NCBI GenBank assembly: GCA_963735085.1
Contig: CAVTJP010000002.1
Location: 620,001-684,000, forward strand
Reading direction: 5' to 3'
Source: DATJGR01 sp963735085
Lineage (GTDB): Bacteria > Pseudomonadota > Gammaproteobacteria > Pseudomonadales > Azotimanducaceae
DNA length: 64,000 bases
Shown: positions 42,779 to 51,650 of the stretch, in pieces
Layout: every line of letters begins with the position of its first letter
How positions within the stretch are numbered: position 1 is the first letter of the stretch
Notes under the pieces: generated by a model
What the model saw: the letters and a program-made list of their open reading frames with translations, nothing else
The model's database searches: none
What the model was told of the DNA's origin: nothing
Translations under genes and position numbers: made by a program

Positions 42779-43768
42779 ATGAAACTCCGCCGACCCACCC
42801 CGCGCTCGACGACACATCAGCTCCGCGCGCTAGTGACCATCGCTCGCGCTGCCCGAAATGGCTTTGGCCGCCCTCAGCATGCACTCGTCCGCGCGATGCA
42901 AGTCGTGATCTTTCGGACGAACGAAGATCTCGATGGCCTGAGGCGGATTTCGCCGACCGAGTTGGGCACTCGCGTCGAAGACCATGATCAGGCCGTGCAG
43001 CTAGTTCGCCTGATGACTGTCGTTTGTGTCGCCGACGGGCCGCCGAGGCGCGACCAGGTATCGCTCGTCGCAGATTTTGCCGATGTGCTCACAGTGGAGG
43101 AGCCTGCCGTAAAGGTCATCTCCCACCTTGCCAGAGGACAGCTGCTTCGCTTCCGGCTCGCCTTCCTGCGCCGTTCGCACCTGCGTCATTACTTTCGCAA
43201 CACCTACAGGATGTCGGGCGGCGTCCTGCCGGTGATCAGGGCGGTGCTCCGCTTCCGCGGCCTGATCGGCGAAGACAACGCGACAGTGTCACGCTTCAAG
43301 TCCCTCGAAGCGCTTCCCCATCGGACGCTCGGCTACCAGTTCTACCGTCATTGTGTGGATGCCGGCATCGCATTCCCTGGTGAGAAGGAGGGCTTTCCGG
43401 AAGGTGCAATCTTCCACGACGTCACTCATGTATTGAGCGGCTATGACACCTCGGCACAAGGCGAGCTCAACAACGCAGCATTCCAAGCGGGATATACCAG
43501 AGGTGCACACGATTTCTTTACCTGGCTGATCGCTATGGTGTTGCACGGTGCTCGGATCAATCTAACGCCGTTTCCCATGCCCAACATCGAAGGACTTCTC
43601 GGCGAGGAGGGATTGGCAGAGAGTATGCTTCGGGAACTGGAGCGGGGTAGCGCCGTGAACATAGATCTAGGTGATGCCTGGAACTTTTGGGACTACGCCG
43701 CGTCTCCGATCGACGACGTGCGCGTTCGGCTAGGTATTTCTCCACGCCAGATCACCCGAACGGCCTGA
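42779..43768 (+). CDS. Coq4-like protein
   Basis: A 329-residue protein whose C-terminal half carries the Coq4-type metal motif HDVTHVLSGYDTSAQGEL. Coq4 supports ubiquinone biosynthesis, and the His-Asp-His-Glu set would bind a divalent metal. The N-terminal 150 residues are additional sequence that I do not recognise and are longer than in classical Coq4. GAGG lies upstream of the ATG. The role here is unknown; lipid or quinone binding is an inference. Confidence 0.65.
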   Translation: MKLRRPTPRSTTHQLRALVTIARAARNGFGRPQHALVRAMQVVIFRTNEDLDGLRRISPTELGTRVEDHDQAVQLVRLMTVVCVADGPPRRDQVSLVADFADVLTVEEPAVKVISHLARGQLLRFRLAFLRRSHLRHYFRNTYRMSGGVLPVIRAVLRFRGLIGEDNATVSRFKSLEALPHRTLGYQFYRHCVDAGIAFPGEKEGFPEGAIFHDVTHVLSGYDTSAQGELNNAAFQAGYTRGAHDFFTWLIAMVLHGARINLTPFPMPNIEGLLGEEGLAESMLRELERGSAVNIDLGDAWNFWDYAASPIDDVRVRLGISPRQITRTA

Positions 43769-43839
43769 AAACGTCCGAAATGGGTCGAGCGCGCACATAG
43801 CGAACCCGCAACGTCTGGTGGCCCCTAACAGATAAGGGT

Positions 43840-44781
43840 TTATGCGCTTGACGCGGCTACAGCTGCGGCGAGCTTGAGCGTCAGCACCTGACGCCCGGCG
43901 TGTGGACCGACCGCAACGCGGTACTGAATCGACGCAGCACCCACTGCATCGAGCGCATCACGCGCTGCCAGATCGAGCCAAGGCTGTTCCGGATCTCGGA
44001 TCAGCAGGCCGTCACGTTCCAGGCAACGCGGCACGCGCAACACAATGACATCGAGTAGGTTCTGCAGCGTGCTGATGGACGGTGCCGGTAGCGTATGGAA
44101 GCGCAGCTTGCCGCGCTCGTTGGCGTAGACGCCATCCAGCACCAGCATGTGTAGATGCACATTGAGATTCAGCGAACTGCCGAAGCGCTGGATGAGCGTG
44201 ACGATGCCTCCGCAGGCACCGCTTTTTCGTGTCTTCCCGGCACGCCGGATCAGCGCCGTTTCGATCGCACGGGTGACGATCGCGAGCACTCGGGTCACGG
44301 CTTCTGCGCGCGTTGACAGCAGTAACCGCAAGGGCCAGGGAAACGCGAGCACCCATTGGCGGATCGATACTGGCGGCAGCACGTGGTCGATGAGGTGTGC
44401 CGAGGTCTCGATCATCCGGCGCGCGCCACACGACGGGCAGAAGCCGCGCCGTTTGCAGGCGAATGCCACCAGGTGCTCGTGGCGGCAGCCATCGCACTTG
44501 ACCCGTATGAACCCGTATTCCAGGCGACCGCAGCGCAGGTAGTCCTTGAACTCATCTGTCACAAAGCGCGGCAGCGCTGCATCACGCTCGTGCAGATACT
44601 CAAGGAACGCCGTCAGGTTCGTTTCGATCACCGGATACAGCGCGGTCTGTTCCGGGCGATGACGGCGGTAGAGCTGCTGGTTGGCGATGCCCATAACGGG
44701 CTGCACCGTCGATGCGAGGCTGAACATGGTCGCGAGCGTGACAAAGCGCGTGGGCAGATCGAAGCCGAACTCACCCCGCAT
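43840..44781 (-). pseudogene. IS91-family transposase, N-terminal fragment
   Basis: About 310 residues of a Y2 rolling-circle transposase. They include the N-terminal zinc-binding region (VKCDGCRHEHLVAFACKRRG with FCPSCGARRM) and RQWVLAFPWPLRLLL. The HUH motif is seen in LNLNVHLHMLVLDGVYANER. The frame ends at 43840 after KLAAAVAASSA, well short of the catalytic tyrosines and the C-terminal tail. The tail is found 2.8 kb to the left on the same strand (40698-41000). Confidence 0.85.
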
Positions 44782-44836
44782 TCTCGTAAGCGACGATCAT
44801 CGAGTGTCACCCGCGGAGGCAATCAGAATTTCCGCG

Positions 44837-46110
44837 CTATGCGCCTTCGCCGTCACAGCGAGCGCATACCTGCTCAACGTACCCCGGCGCGAAAAGCTGA
44901 GCATCTTTGCATTCTATGGACTCGGATTGAGCATCTATGGGGTCGTATGGGCGCTCACTATCTCCATAGAATTCATGGGCGCTCAGGTTTTCGCGTCCCG
45001 CGTCAATGGCACCTATGGTGGGAGCATCTTTCGCTGGCAGACTCCACCTCCACGCCCCGCCCTTGCCGAACCCGTCGCGCTTCACCTGCACGCGGATGAC
45101 GTCCTTGGCGCGCCGCACCGTTGCCCAACTGTGGCCGGCCGACTTCGCTTCCGCCTGTACCTCGCGAGCAAGCACCGGACCGGTCGACAAGGTCGCGCAG
45201 CCATTCGTCAACGGCATCCCGTTCGGTGCGGAGTTCGTCGTGATCCGCATGCGCGCCCAGCGCACCGTCGGCGGTAATGGTCACCGGCTCCGCATCCCAC
45301 TCGACGCGCGACGTGGCTATGCCGTTGGCGATCTCGCACGGCACGATCCGATAGGCGAGTCCGGGTAGTTCGGGTCCGAGCTTGTTCTTCACCGGCAACC
45401 ACAGCTGACGCGCGGGATCCGACGCGTCCTTCACGGCCAGGTACGCGGCCCGCGAGGCGGCGACGAACCCAAGACTTCCGGTGACCGCCAGCAGCGCTTC
45501 GGAGGCTGCAGACTTACGTAAGTGCGTGACGGCGATGATCGCCGCACCATACAGCCCGGCGAGTTGGGTCAGCGGCATCAGCAGTCCGCGGACTTCAGCA
45601 TTGACGTGACTGTCGGTGCGACCCAGGTACGCCGTGATCGGATCGATGACGCGAATCGAGCAGCGCCTCCAGCGCTGCAATGTCTCGACCGAGATCAACG
45701 CCTCTTATCCCGGGTGTTCCATCAGCAGCGATCGCGTGTACCGACTCGACGATGTGGACGCGGCTCACCTCAGCGTCCGCGGCGATCAGACGCGGCATGA
45801 TCGTGTCGGCGGCATCGTCTTCGGCGGCCAGAATCAGGGCGGATCCTTCCGGTGCGCGTGTCCCGTCTACCGGCCATCGCCCTCCGCGAGTGACTGTCGC
45901 GACAATTGCTGAGGTGACCTGTGACTTTCCGGTACCCGGATGGCCTGCGACAACGGTGATCTTCCCTCGCGCAATGCGCCCTGGCCAAAGCCAACCGATC
46001 GGCTGCGGCGTGATCTCGTCACCGCGTCGGGATATCAGCATGGATCGAGGTCGATTGGTGTGCTCCCGATCAGTTCCCGATCCGCCGCGCTCTCGTTGCT
46101 GTTGTCGCAC
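44837..46110 (-). pseudogene. RepA/RadA-like AAA ATPase broken by two frameshifts
   Basis: Phage- or plasmid-type helicase-like ATPase. The N-terminal frame (46110 to about 45655) has Walker A in VVAGHPGTGKSQVTSAI and ALILAAEDDAADTIMPRL. The next frame (about 45655-45190) resumes with IRVIDPITAYLGRTDSHVN and IIAVTHLRKSAASEAL. A third frame (about 45190-44837) continues with STGPVLAREVQAEAKSAGHS and WATVRRAKDVIRVQVKRDGF. Two indels explain the pattern. Intact relatives sit in P4-type islands near an AlpA regulator, as here. Confidence 0.8.
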
Positions 46111-46212
46111 AAAGCGCGGCGGTCGTCCGCTCGATGAAGTCGCGATCGGGTAAGTTCTCGCTCATTCAAGCGGCACTCGAGCGAAGCGGACCGACAAGCC
46201 AACGGCGGTCCA

Positions 46213-46434
46213 CTACCAGGAGATCCGTTCCCGCTTCGTTTCGAGTCCACGCATCCAAGCCTCGAGTTCGTCCTCGATCCACGCGACGGAGCGTTCACCG
46301 AGCTTGACGGGTTTTGGCGCCCTGCCCTGCGCCATGAGTGCATACCACGTCGATCGCGGTACACCGGTCTTGATTCGTCGATCGCGTTCCCTGATGAGTC
46401 GCACGCCGGTCTCCTGCTGAACAATCGCGGGCAT
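46213..46434 (-). CDS. AlpA-type regulator/excisionase-like protein
   Basis: A 73-residue MerR-superfamily DNA-binding protein. LIRERDRRIKTGVPRSTWYA is the helix-turn-helix and VAWIEDELEAWMRGLE the conserved tail. AlpA proteins activate integrase or excision in P4-like islands. It lies upstream of the broken ATPase on the same strand, near the right end of the island. Confidence 0.85.
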   Translation of the reverse strand: MPAIVQQETGVRLIRERDRRIKTGVPRSTWYALMAQGRAPKPVKLGERSVAWIEDELEAWMRGLETKRERISW

Positions 46435-46774
46435 GCTAGGACGGTCACGACTCTGGATCGACGGAAAATCCCATCAGCGCGCGGCGCAATTAACTCGTTA
46501 GCGAGATGGTCACCAAGGTTTGCCCACTGTGCCGGCAACCTTCGTTGATCTCAGCCCATCCAAGCCGATTGCGGCTTCCTCCAGCAGTTCGGTGTCTCGG
46601 AGATCCCGATGACCGACGCCGGACGAGCTAAGACGGATTCGGCAAGATCATCAGAAGTCCAATGTCAGCAGAGATAGCTTTAAACCTTAAATGCGATCTA
46701 CCGGGTACCCCCAAATGTACCCCTGCACTGCGACGTGCGGGTCCAGGCCAGACAACTCGCGGCATCCCAACGGA
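46435..46774. other. Right-end non-coding segment of the island
   Basis: No gene recognised in about 340 bp. It contains the right arm motif pair (46705-46723) and the region from which the AlpA gene must be transcribed. It ends at the attR core. Confidence 0.5.
46705..46723 (+). repeat. Integrase arm-type motif pair, right end
   Basis: GTACCCCCAAATGTACCCC holds two direct GTACCCC copies 12 bp apart, matching the spacing and orientation of the left pair at 31233-31252. It lies 52 bp inside attR. Confidence 0.55.
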
Positions 46775-46787
46775 TGCCTCTTCCGCA
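46775..46787 (+). repeat. attR: copy of the selC 3' end
   Basis: TGCCTCTTCCGCA, identical to 31103-31115. No tRNA sequence lies to its left, as expected for the far end of an integrated element. Chromosomal sequence resumes just to its right. Confidence 0.82.
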
Positions 46788-46840
46788 GAAGGTCTATGCA
46801 ACCTATTGAAATCGCGGGACTATTCTCATAAATTGAGCTG

Positions 46841-48667
46841 TTAGTCGCGCCTCAGAACGCCCGTTAGGGTGAGCACCACCACGGCCGATAGCGCGGTGCC
46901 GACCAGTACGTAGAAACTGTGCAGCAGCACCCAGACCCAACTCCACGGCCCGTCGGGTGCAAAGCGGCAATACGTGTCCGCGCCCAGATCGATTACCGGC
47001 ACTGCGACGTCGAGCGCGTACTCGAAAACGTTCAATCCCGGACATCCCGCCTGGGTCGACACCCGGGCGAGACCGAACGGAAACACGTACTCCACCGGTT
47101 CAGGCGATACCTGGAGCGGCACGAATGGCTGGTCGAACCGCCATAGGGCGATCGAGTACATCAACGTACCGAGCATCACGAAGATCATGAACGATGCCAT
47201 GGCGCGGCCGGTGGAGTAGCCGTGGTGGCTGACGAGCATGAGCAGGTTCGGGACGACCCGCGCCCACGGCCGATCGATGCGTGCGGCAAGGCGCATGCGG
47301 ATCTTCTCCACCGCTATGGCATCGGCTTCCTGCGCCAGACCGTGGCGACGCAGCACGCGGCTCAGTTCCTCATAGGGCTGCGGCTTGAATGTCTCCGCTG
47401 TAGGACGTCCGTTGGGAAACTGGCGGCGCAGCCACGCGATGCGTTCGGCGACAATATCGCGCCCAACGGCGCTGCCGAGGCGCTCGTACGTGGCGCCGTC
47501 CAGTTCGAGGTAACCGGGCGCGGGCCAGCCACCGTCGAGGCTATCGATGATGCTGTTGAGCTGGGCGCCATTGAGCAGAAACCAACCCTCCACCGGCTTT
47601 GCCGCAGTCGATCGCGACGGCGGTGGCCCGTCAGGATCGAGAGCGCCCGTGTTCCTCACGACGAGCGCGTTGGAAACGCGCAACTGTTGCAGGTTCAGTG
47701 CGACGGGCCCGCCACGGCCGAGGAACGACATGTCCGGACCGGGCGCCAGCCGGGCACTGGTCATAAAAAAACTGCCGCCAATGGTCGCCGAGAGGAAGTT
47801 GAGTCGCCCCGCGGCCTCGAACGGCGCCTCCTCGTGAGCCGTCAGAAATACCGACTCGACTCTGAGATCTTCACAGTGCAGCACGCGGCCGGTTGCGTTA
47901 CTGAGTTTTGCGCCGCTCAGAATCAGATCGCCTACGATGCGCGCCGCGGCCAGCGACACTTCCCCGAGCGCCTCGAACCGGTAGCCGCCGGCCCAGCCGA
48001 AATCGACGTTGCCGCCAACAATCATCGAGCGCGCACTGACCGCGGTGTCGCCGTGGCCATCCACGTGCGCGCCCTCGAGGCACACATCACCCTCCACCCG
48101 GGCACCGTCCAGGCGAACGATGCCGTTCATCGCGGCCCGCGCCTGCGCAGTGGAGCCGATGGCCAGCCGCCCGCCGATGCGCGCGTTGCTGAGGTGAATG
48201 GCGCAGCTGCCGACATCGGCCAGTTCGCACGCGTAATCGTCGATGCCGGAGAAGCGCGAGCCGGACAAATCGAGATCTGCCTTGGTGGTCAGACTCGCCC
48301 CGATGAATGCCGGCAGCGTGCAGTCGACGAACCGGAGCGAAAGAAAATCGCCGCCGCTCAAATCGACCGGGCCGTCGAACTGGCAGGACCAGAACAGCAG
48401 CGCCGCGATGCCGTCGCCATGCTCGCGCCGCAACGGGCGGAAGCGGCCGATAATCTCGGCGCCACGGATGCGCAGCGCGCCGCGCAGTGCCGTGCGACCT
48501 TCATCGGTGCCCGAGATCAACGCTTCGAGAAACCGCGCGCCGATCCGTCGCTGCGCGGCGGGTCGTGTCGAAAAGTCCGCAACGACATCCGCGGCGATGC
48601 ACGCGAGCACATGCCGCTCGGCTTCGGCGTCATGAATCGCAGCACCGGGACTCGTTACTGTCGTCAT
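46841..48667 (-). CDS. Membrane protein with an N-terminal beta-helix-like repeat region
   Basis: A 608-residue protein. Residues 80-330 consist of short repeats with alternating small hydrophobics (for instance DLSGSRFSGIDD, IHLSNARIGGRLAI, VEGDVCLEGAHVDG). They look like irregular pentapeptide-type repeats of a right-handed beta-helix. The C-terminal 160 residues have two or three membrane helices (AMASFMIFVMLGTLMYSIAL and VLLHSFYVLVGTALSAVVVL). Similar proteins exist as uncharacterised membrane-associated proteins. It is the first chromosomal gene after the island. Function unknown. Confidence 0.75.
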   Translation of the reverse strand: MTTVTSPGAAIHDAEAERHVLACIAADVVADFSTRPAAQRRIGARFLEALISGTDEGRTALRGALRIRGAEIIGRFRPLRREHGDGIAALLFWSCQFDGPVDLSGGDFLSLRFVDCTLPAFIGASLTTKADLDLSGSRFSGIDDYACELADVGSCAIHLSNARIGGRLAIGSTAQARAAMNGIVRLDGARVEGDVCLEGAHVDGHGDTAVSARSMIVGGNVDFGWAGGYRFEALGEVSLAAARIVGDLILSGAKLSNATGRVLHCEDLRVESVFLTAHEEAPFEAAGRLNFLSATIGGSFFMTSARLAPGPDMSFLGRGGPVALNLQQLRVSNALVVRNTGALDPDGPPPSRSTAAKPVEGWFLLNGAQLNSIIDSLDGGWPAPGYLELDGATYERLGSAVGRDIVAERIAWLRRQFPNGRPTAETFKPQPYEELSRVLRRHGLAQEADAIAVEKIRMRLAARIDRPWARVVPNLLMLVSHHGYSTGRAMASFMIFVMLGTLMYSIALWRFDQPFVPLQVSPEPVEYVFPFGLARVSTQAGCPGLNVFEYALDVAVPVIDLGADTYCRFAPDGPWSWVWVLLHSFYVLVGTALSAVVVLTLTGVLRRD

Positions 48668-48818
48668 CGCGGGTGGATGGAAACTAAGTGGTCAATCATG
48701 ACACGAACGAAAGCGCACAATACAAATGTGATGGCACAAGTCCAGCGTACTCAATTCCAGCGCACGACGCGATGGAAGGGTCCTCGAACCGCACGTCACA
48801 ATATTCGCGCTCGCCCGC

Positions 48819-49784
48819 TCAGTAACCCTTCTGCTTGTCGATTAAACCTTCGAGCGGCTGGCCCGCGCGCAGCCGCTCGAGGTTCGTCACGAACCGGTCG
48901 ATGTTGCGCGCGGCGCGAAACTGACTTGCACCCGCCGTATGCGGCGTCATCACGACGTTGGGCAGAGACCACAGTTCGCTGTCCGCCGGCAGCGGTTCGC
49001 GCGGCGCGACGTCGAGCGCGGCGCCGCGAATGCGCCCTTCCTTCAGCGCCTTGATCAGCGCGGCTTCCACCATCACTTCGCCGCGGGTGACGTTGACAAG
49101 AAACGCCGACGATTTCATCTGTGCAAACGCGGCATCGTTGAACATCTCGCGCGTCGCCGGCGTCAACGGGCAGCACACCGCGACCACGTCGGACGTCGCG
49201 AGCAATTGCGGCAGCGCGTCGGTGCCGCGCACTTCGGCGACCTCCGGAGACCGCGGCACCGGTTCCGCATCCACTGCCTGACACAGCATGCCGAACGCCG
49301 CGGCTCGGCGCCCGATCGCGCGGCCGGTGCCGCCGTAGCCAATGCAGCCGAGCGTGAGCCCGGTCAACTCGATTTCCTGACGGCGCATTTCCGGACGATG
49401 GTTCCAGCTACCCGGCCCCAGCCGCTGCGCGGTGGCGAGTTGCCGGGTGAGCATCAGCAGTAGACCGAAGGCGTGGTCGGCCAGGTGTTCGCCGACCAGG
49501 CCCTTCTCGCTGGTCAACAGCGCGGAGCTTGCGCGGAACGCCGGAAATAGAAATGCATCGACGCCGGACGCGATGGCGTGGACCCAGCGCAGCCGCGGCG
49601 CCGCGGTGAACAAACGTTCGCTGAGCAAACCCAGGATGACCTCGGCGTCGTCGGCATGAGCGTGCGCATCGCGCATTTCGCAGACGACGATTTCGCTATC
49701 CGGCCCGGCTGCAGCGCGAATGCGTTCGATGTCATGCGCTGCAGGTGTTGGCAACGTCAGTCCGGGAATGATCAGGACTTTCAT
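48819..49784 (-). CDS. D-2-hydroxyacid dehydrogenase family protein
   Basis: NAD(P)-dependent dehydrogenase of 321 residues. The start at ATG 49784 (MKVLIIPGLTLPTPAAHDIE) fits the family. The nucleotide motif is GCIGYGGTGRAIGRRAAAFG. The catalytic triad is Arg in VNVTRGEVMVE, Glu in APREPLP and His in MTPHTAGASQ. It could reduce a 2-ketoacid such as glyoxylate, hydroxypyruvate or a phenylpyruvate-like compound. It is divergent from an amidohydrolase 62 bp away, so they may share control. Confidence 0.88.
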   Translation of the reverse strand: MKVLIIPGLTLPTPAAHDIERIRAAAGPDSEIVVCEMRDAHAHADDAEVILGLLSERLFTAAPRLRWVHAIASGVDAFLFPAFRASSALLTSEKGLVGEHLADHAFGLLLMLTRQLATAQRLGPGSWNHRPEMRRQEIELTGLTLGCIGYGGTGRAIGRRAAAFGMLCQAVDAEPVPRSPEVAEVRGTDALPQLLATSDVVAVCCPLTPATREMFNDAAFAQMKSSAFLVNVTRGEVMVEAALIKALKEGRIRGAALDVAPREPLPADSELWSLPNVVMTPHTAGASQFRAARNIDRFVTNLERLRAGQPLEGLIDKQKGY

Positions 49785-49846
49785 CAAGCTCGCCCCCTGT
49801 GCGGGTCGAGCATACACTCGATGCGTCACGACGAGGGAGGCAGGCT

Positions 49847-50962
49847 ATGCGCAAAGGCTATCGCGTCATCGACACCGATGCCCACCAGATCGAACCGGCG
49901 ACGATGTGGCGCGACTACATCGATCCACAATTTGCCGACCGCGCGCCGCAACCCGACGACTATCCCAACGGCGGTCGCGGCATGTGTGTCGAGGGTGAGC
50001 CGATCACCAATCAGCACGGCAACTATCCGATGGCTTCGAAGGATTTCCACGAAGCGGTCGTGCGCGGCATGGAGAAGTTCGCCCATGCCCGCCAACAGGG
50101 TTTCAACGCCGCGAGCCGGCTCGCCGACATGGACGCCGAGGGCGTGGATGCGCAAGTGATCTATCCGACCGTAGGCGGTCAGATCCTCGGTAAGCCGTTC
50201 GAAGATCCCGAACTGCTGGCGGCGGTGTGCCGCGCCTACAACGATTGGAGCATCGAGTACTGTTCGGCGGCGCCAGAGCGGCTGCGTGCCGCGGCGATGC
50301 TGCCGATGCAGGCCGTCGATCTGGCAATGGAAGAAGCGCTGCGCGCGAGCGAACGCGGCGCCGCGTGTTTCTACGTGCGGCCGAACCCGGTCGACGGTCG
50401 CAATCTGCACCACGCCGACTACGATCCGCTGTGGGCGAGGCTCGAGCGGATCGGCAAGCCGGTGTGCCTGCACGACTCGGGTTCGCCGTACTGGCCGTCG
50501 TTCGGTGACCGCATGGAGACGCATACGGCGGGACACATCATCGCGCATCCATTCGAGGCGATGGTGGCGATGCTGAGCCTGATCTGGTTCGGCGTGATCG
50601 AACGCCATCCGAAACTTCAAATCGTGCACGTCGAGGCCGATGCCGGCTGGTTGCCGTACTGGCTGCAGCGCATGGAGCAGCATTGGGAGTTCTCCGGCAA
50701 CGCGGAACATCCGTTGCTGAAGCGATCGCCGACAGATTATTTCAAGTCGAACTTCCTGGTCGCGTGCCGCGGCGACGAACGCTCGCTGCCGGCCGTGGTC
50801 GAGTTGGTCGGCGACGACTATGTGACATTCAATACCGACTACCCGCACCCGGACGGTACCTGGCCGGCGGGACTCGCCGATCTCGAACGGCAACCGTTGC
50901 CGCCCGGGTCGATCCGCAAGATCTTCTGGGACAACGCCGCACCGGTGTTCGGGCTAGGCTGA
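49847..50962 (+). CDS. Amidohydrolase-2 family metal-dependent hydrolase/decarboxylase
   Basis: A 371-residue TIM-barrel enzyme of the ACMSD/gamma-resorcylate decarboxylase type. The N-terminal metal motif is IDTDAHQIEP (Asp-x-His). Further signs are a His at HTAGHIIAHPFEAM, a Glu-rich strand IVHVEADAGWLPY and the catalytic Asp in NTDYPHPDGTWP. ATG 49847 is chosen with GGGAGG upstream. It probably acts on an aromatic or ring-cleavage acid. A relative occurs at 61.8 kb. Confidence 0.87.
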   Translation: MRKGYRVIDTDAHQIEPATMWRDYIDPQFADRAPQPDDYPNGGRGMCVEGEPITNQHGNYPMASKDFHEAVVRGMEKFAHARQQGFNAASRLADMDAEGVDAQVIYPTVGGQILGKPFEDPELLAAVCRAYNDWSIEYCSAAPERLRAAAMLPMQAVDLAMEEALRASERGAACFYVRPNPVDGRNLHHADYDPLWARLERIGKPVCLHDSGSPYWPSFGDRMETHTAGHIIAHPFEAMVAMLSLIWFGVIERHPKLQIVHVEADAGWLPYWLQRMEQHWEFSGNAEHPLLKRSPTDYFKSNFLVACRGDERSLPAVVELVGDDYVTFNTDYPHPDGTWPAGLADLERQPLPPGSIRKIFWDNAAPVFGLG

Positions 50963-51036
50963 ACCGAGCCCGCTGTTCAGTCCGATGGGCCGGGCGCGAC
51001 GTCGCATTCGACCGGCGTCATGTTGGGTTTGTGAGG

Positions 51037-51429
51037 TCATCGCGTAAGCTTTGCGACCAGTTTCGCCTTGCCGGTTGCGCCTCTCTCGAGACGATCGACC
51101 CGACTGGCCCGAACCAATGGAGGTTGCGCACCACTCGCTACCAGAAAAGCGGTGACGCGGCTAGCTACGTCGGCACCGTCAAACTCGAACGCCGAACAGA
51201 CGCATGCGATCGAGAGCGTTTGGGGCGTAACGCTGAGCTGCCATTGCTTCACAGGTGAACCGCGTAAGCAGGCGGTGATCTGCGCGGGTGCGATCGAGAT
51301 CTCGGCACCGTCGTGGCCCGGCAGACGCAACACATCGCCTTGTCGGCCACCGATGTCGCGAATGCGCGCGTAAGGTCTGCCGCACGCACACGTGTCGGGT
51401 TCCAGCGCGGTCCACGTGGCCTGCTCCAC
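51037..51429 (-). pseudogene. PaaK-like AMP-forming ligase, C-terminal remnant
   Basis: The frame contains CACGRPYARIRDIGGRQGDV and LRLPGHDGAEISIAPAQI. These resemble the C-terminal region of phenylacetate-CoA-ligase/coenzyme F390-synthetase-like proteins. The adenylation core is missing, and the preceding sequence is out of frame and ends within about 100 bp. A functional short protein cannot be excluded, but decay is more likely. Confidence 0.5.
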
Positions 51430-51650
51430 GCACGGTGGCCCAAGCTGATGTCACATTCCAACGGGCTATGCCGTCTTTTAATGCGAGGCCACCAGAAACG
51501 CGCACGGGAATATCAATTGACAACTCCGATCAGGACTGGCTTTGGCGGGACGCACAAGCGCAAGCGCGCGAAATCGATGTGCGAGATGAAGACGAATCTG
51601 CCTGCCACGCGCGATCATTCTCGCGTCACCGCATTTTCGGTACGCATTGC

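Larger units (their letters stand above)
31103..46787. mobile_element. Genomic island integrated at selC
   Basis: The 3' end of tRNA-Sec (TGCCTCTTCCGCA, 31103-31115) is repeated exactly at 46775-46787. Just inside the left copy is a tyrosine integrase. Inside the right copy are an AlpA-type regulator and a phage/plasmid-style ATPase. Paired GTACCCCC motifs occur at both ends. The interior is a patchwork of catabolic genes, a toxin-antitoxin pair, transposase fragments and pseudogenes. Several modules are decayed, so self-mobility is doubtful, although the integrase looks intact. Confidence 0.85.

Noticed and set aside
47222..49054. 610-codon plus-strand open frame opposite the beta-helix membrane protein
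   Set aside because: No family motifs, and the composition is typical of a shadow. The minus-strand protein has repeats and membrane helices.
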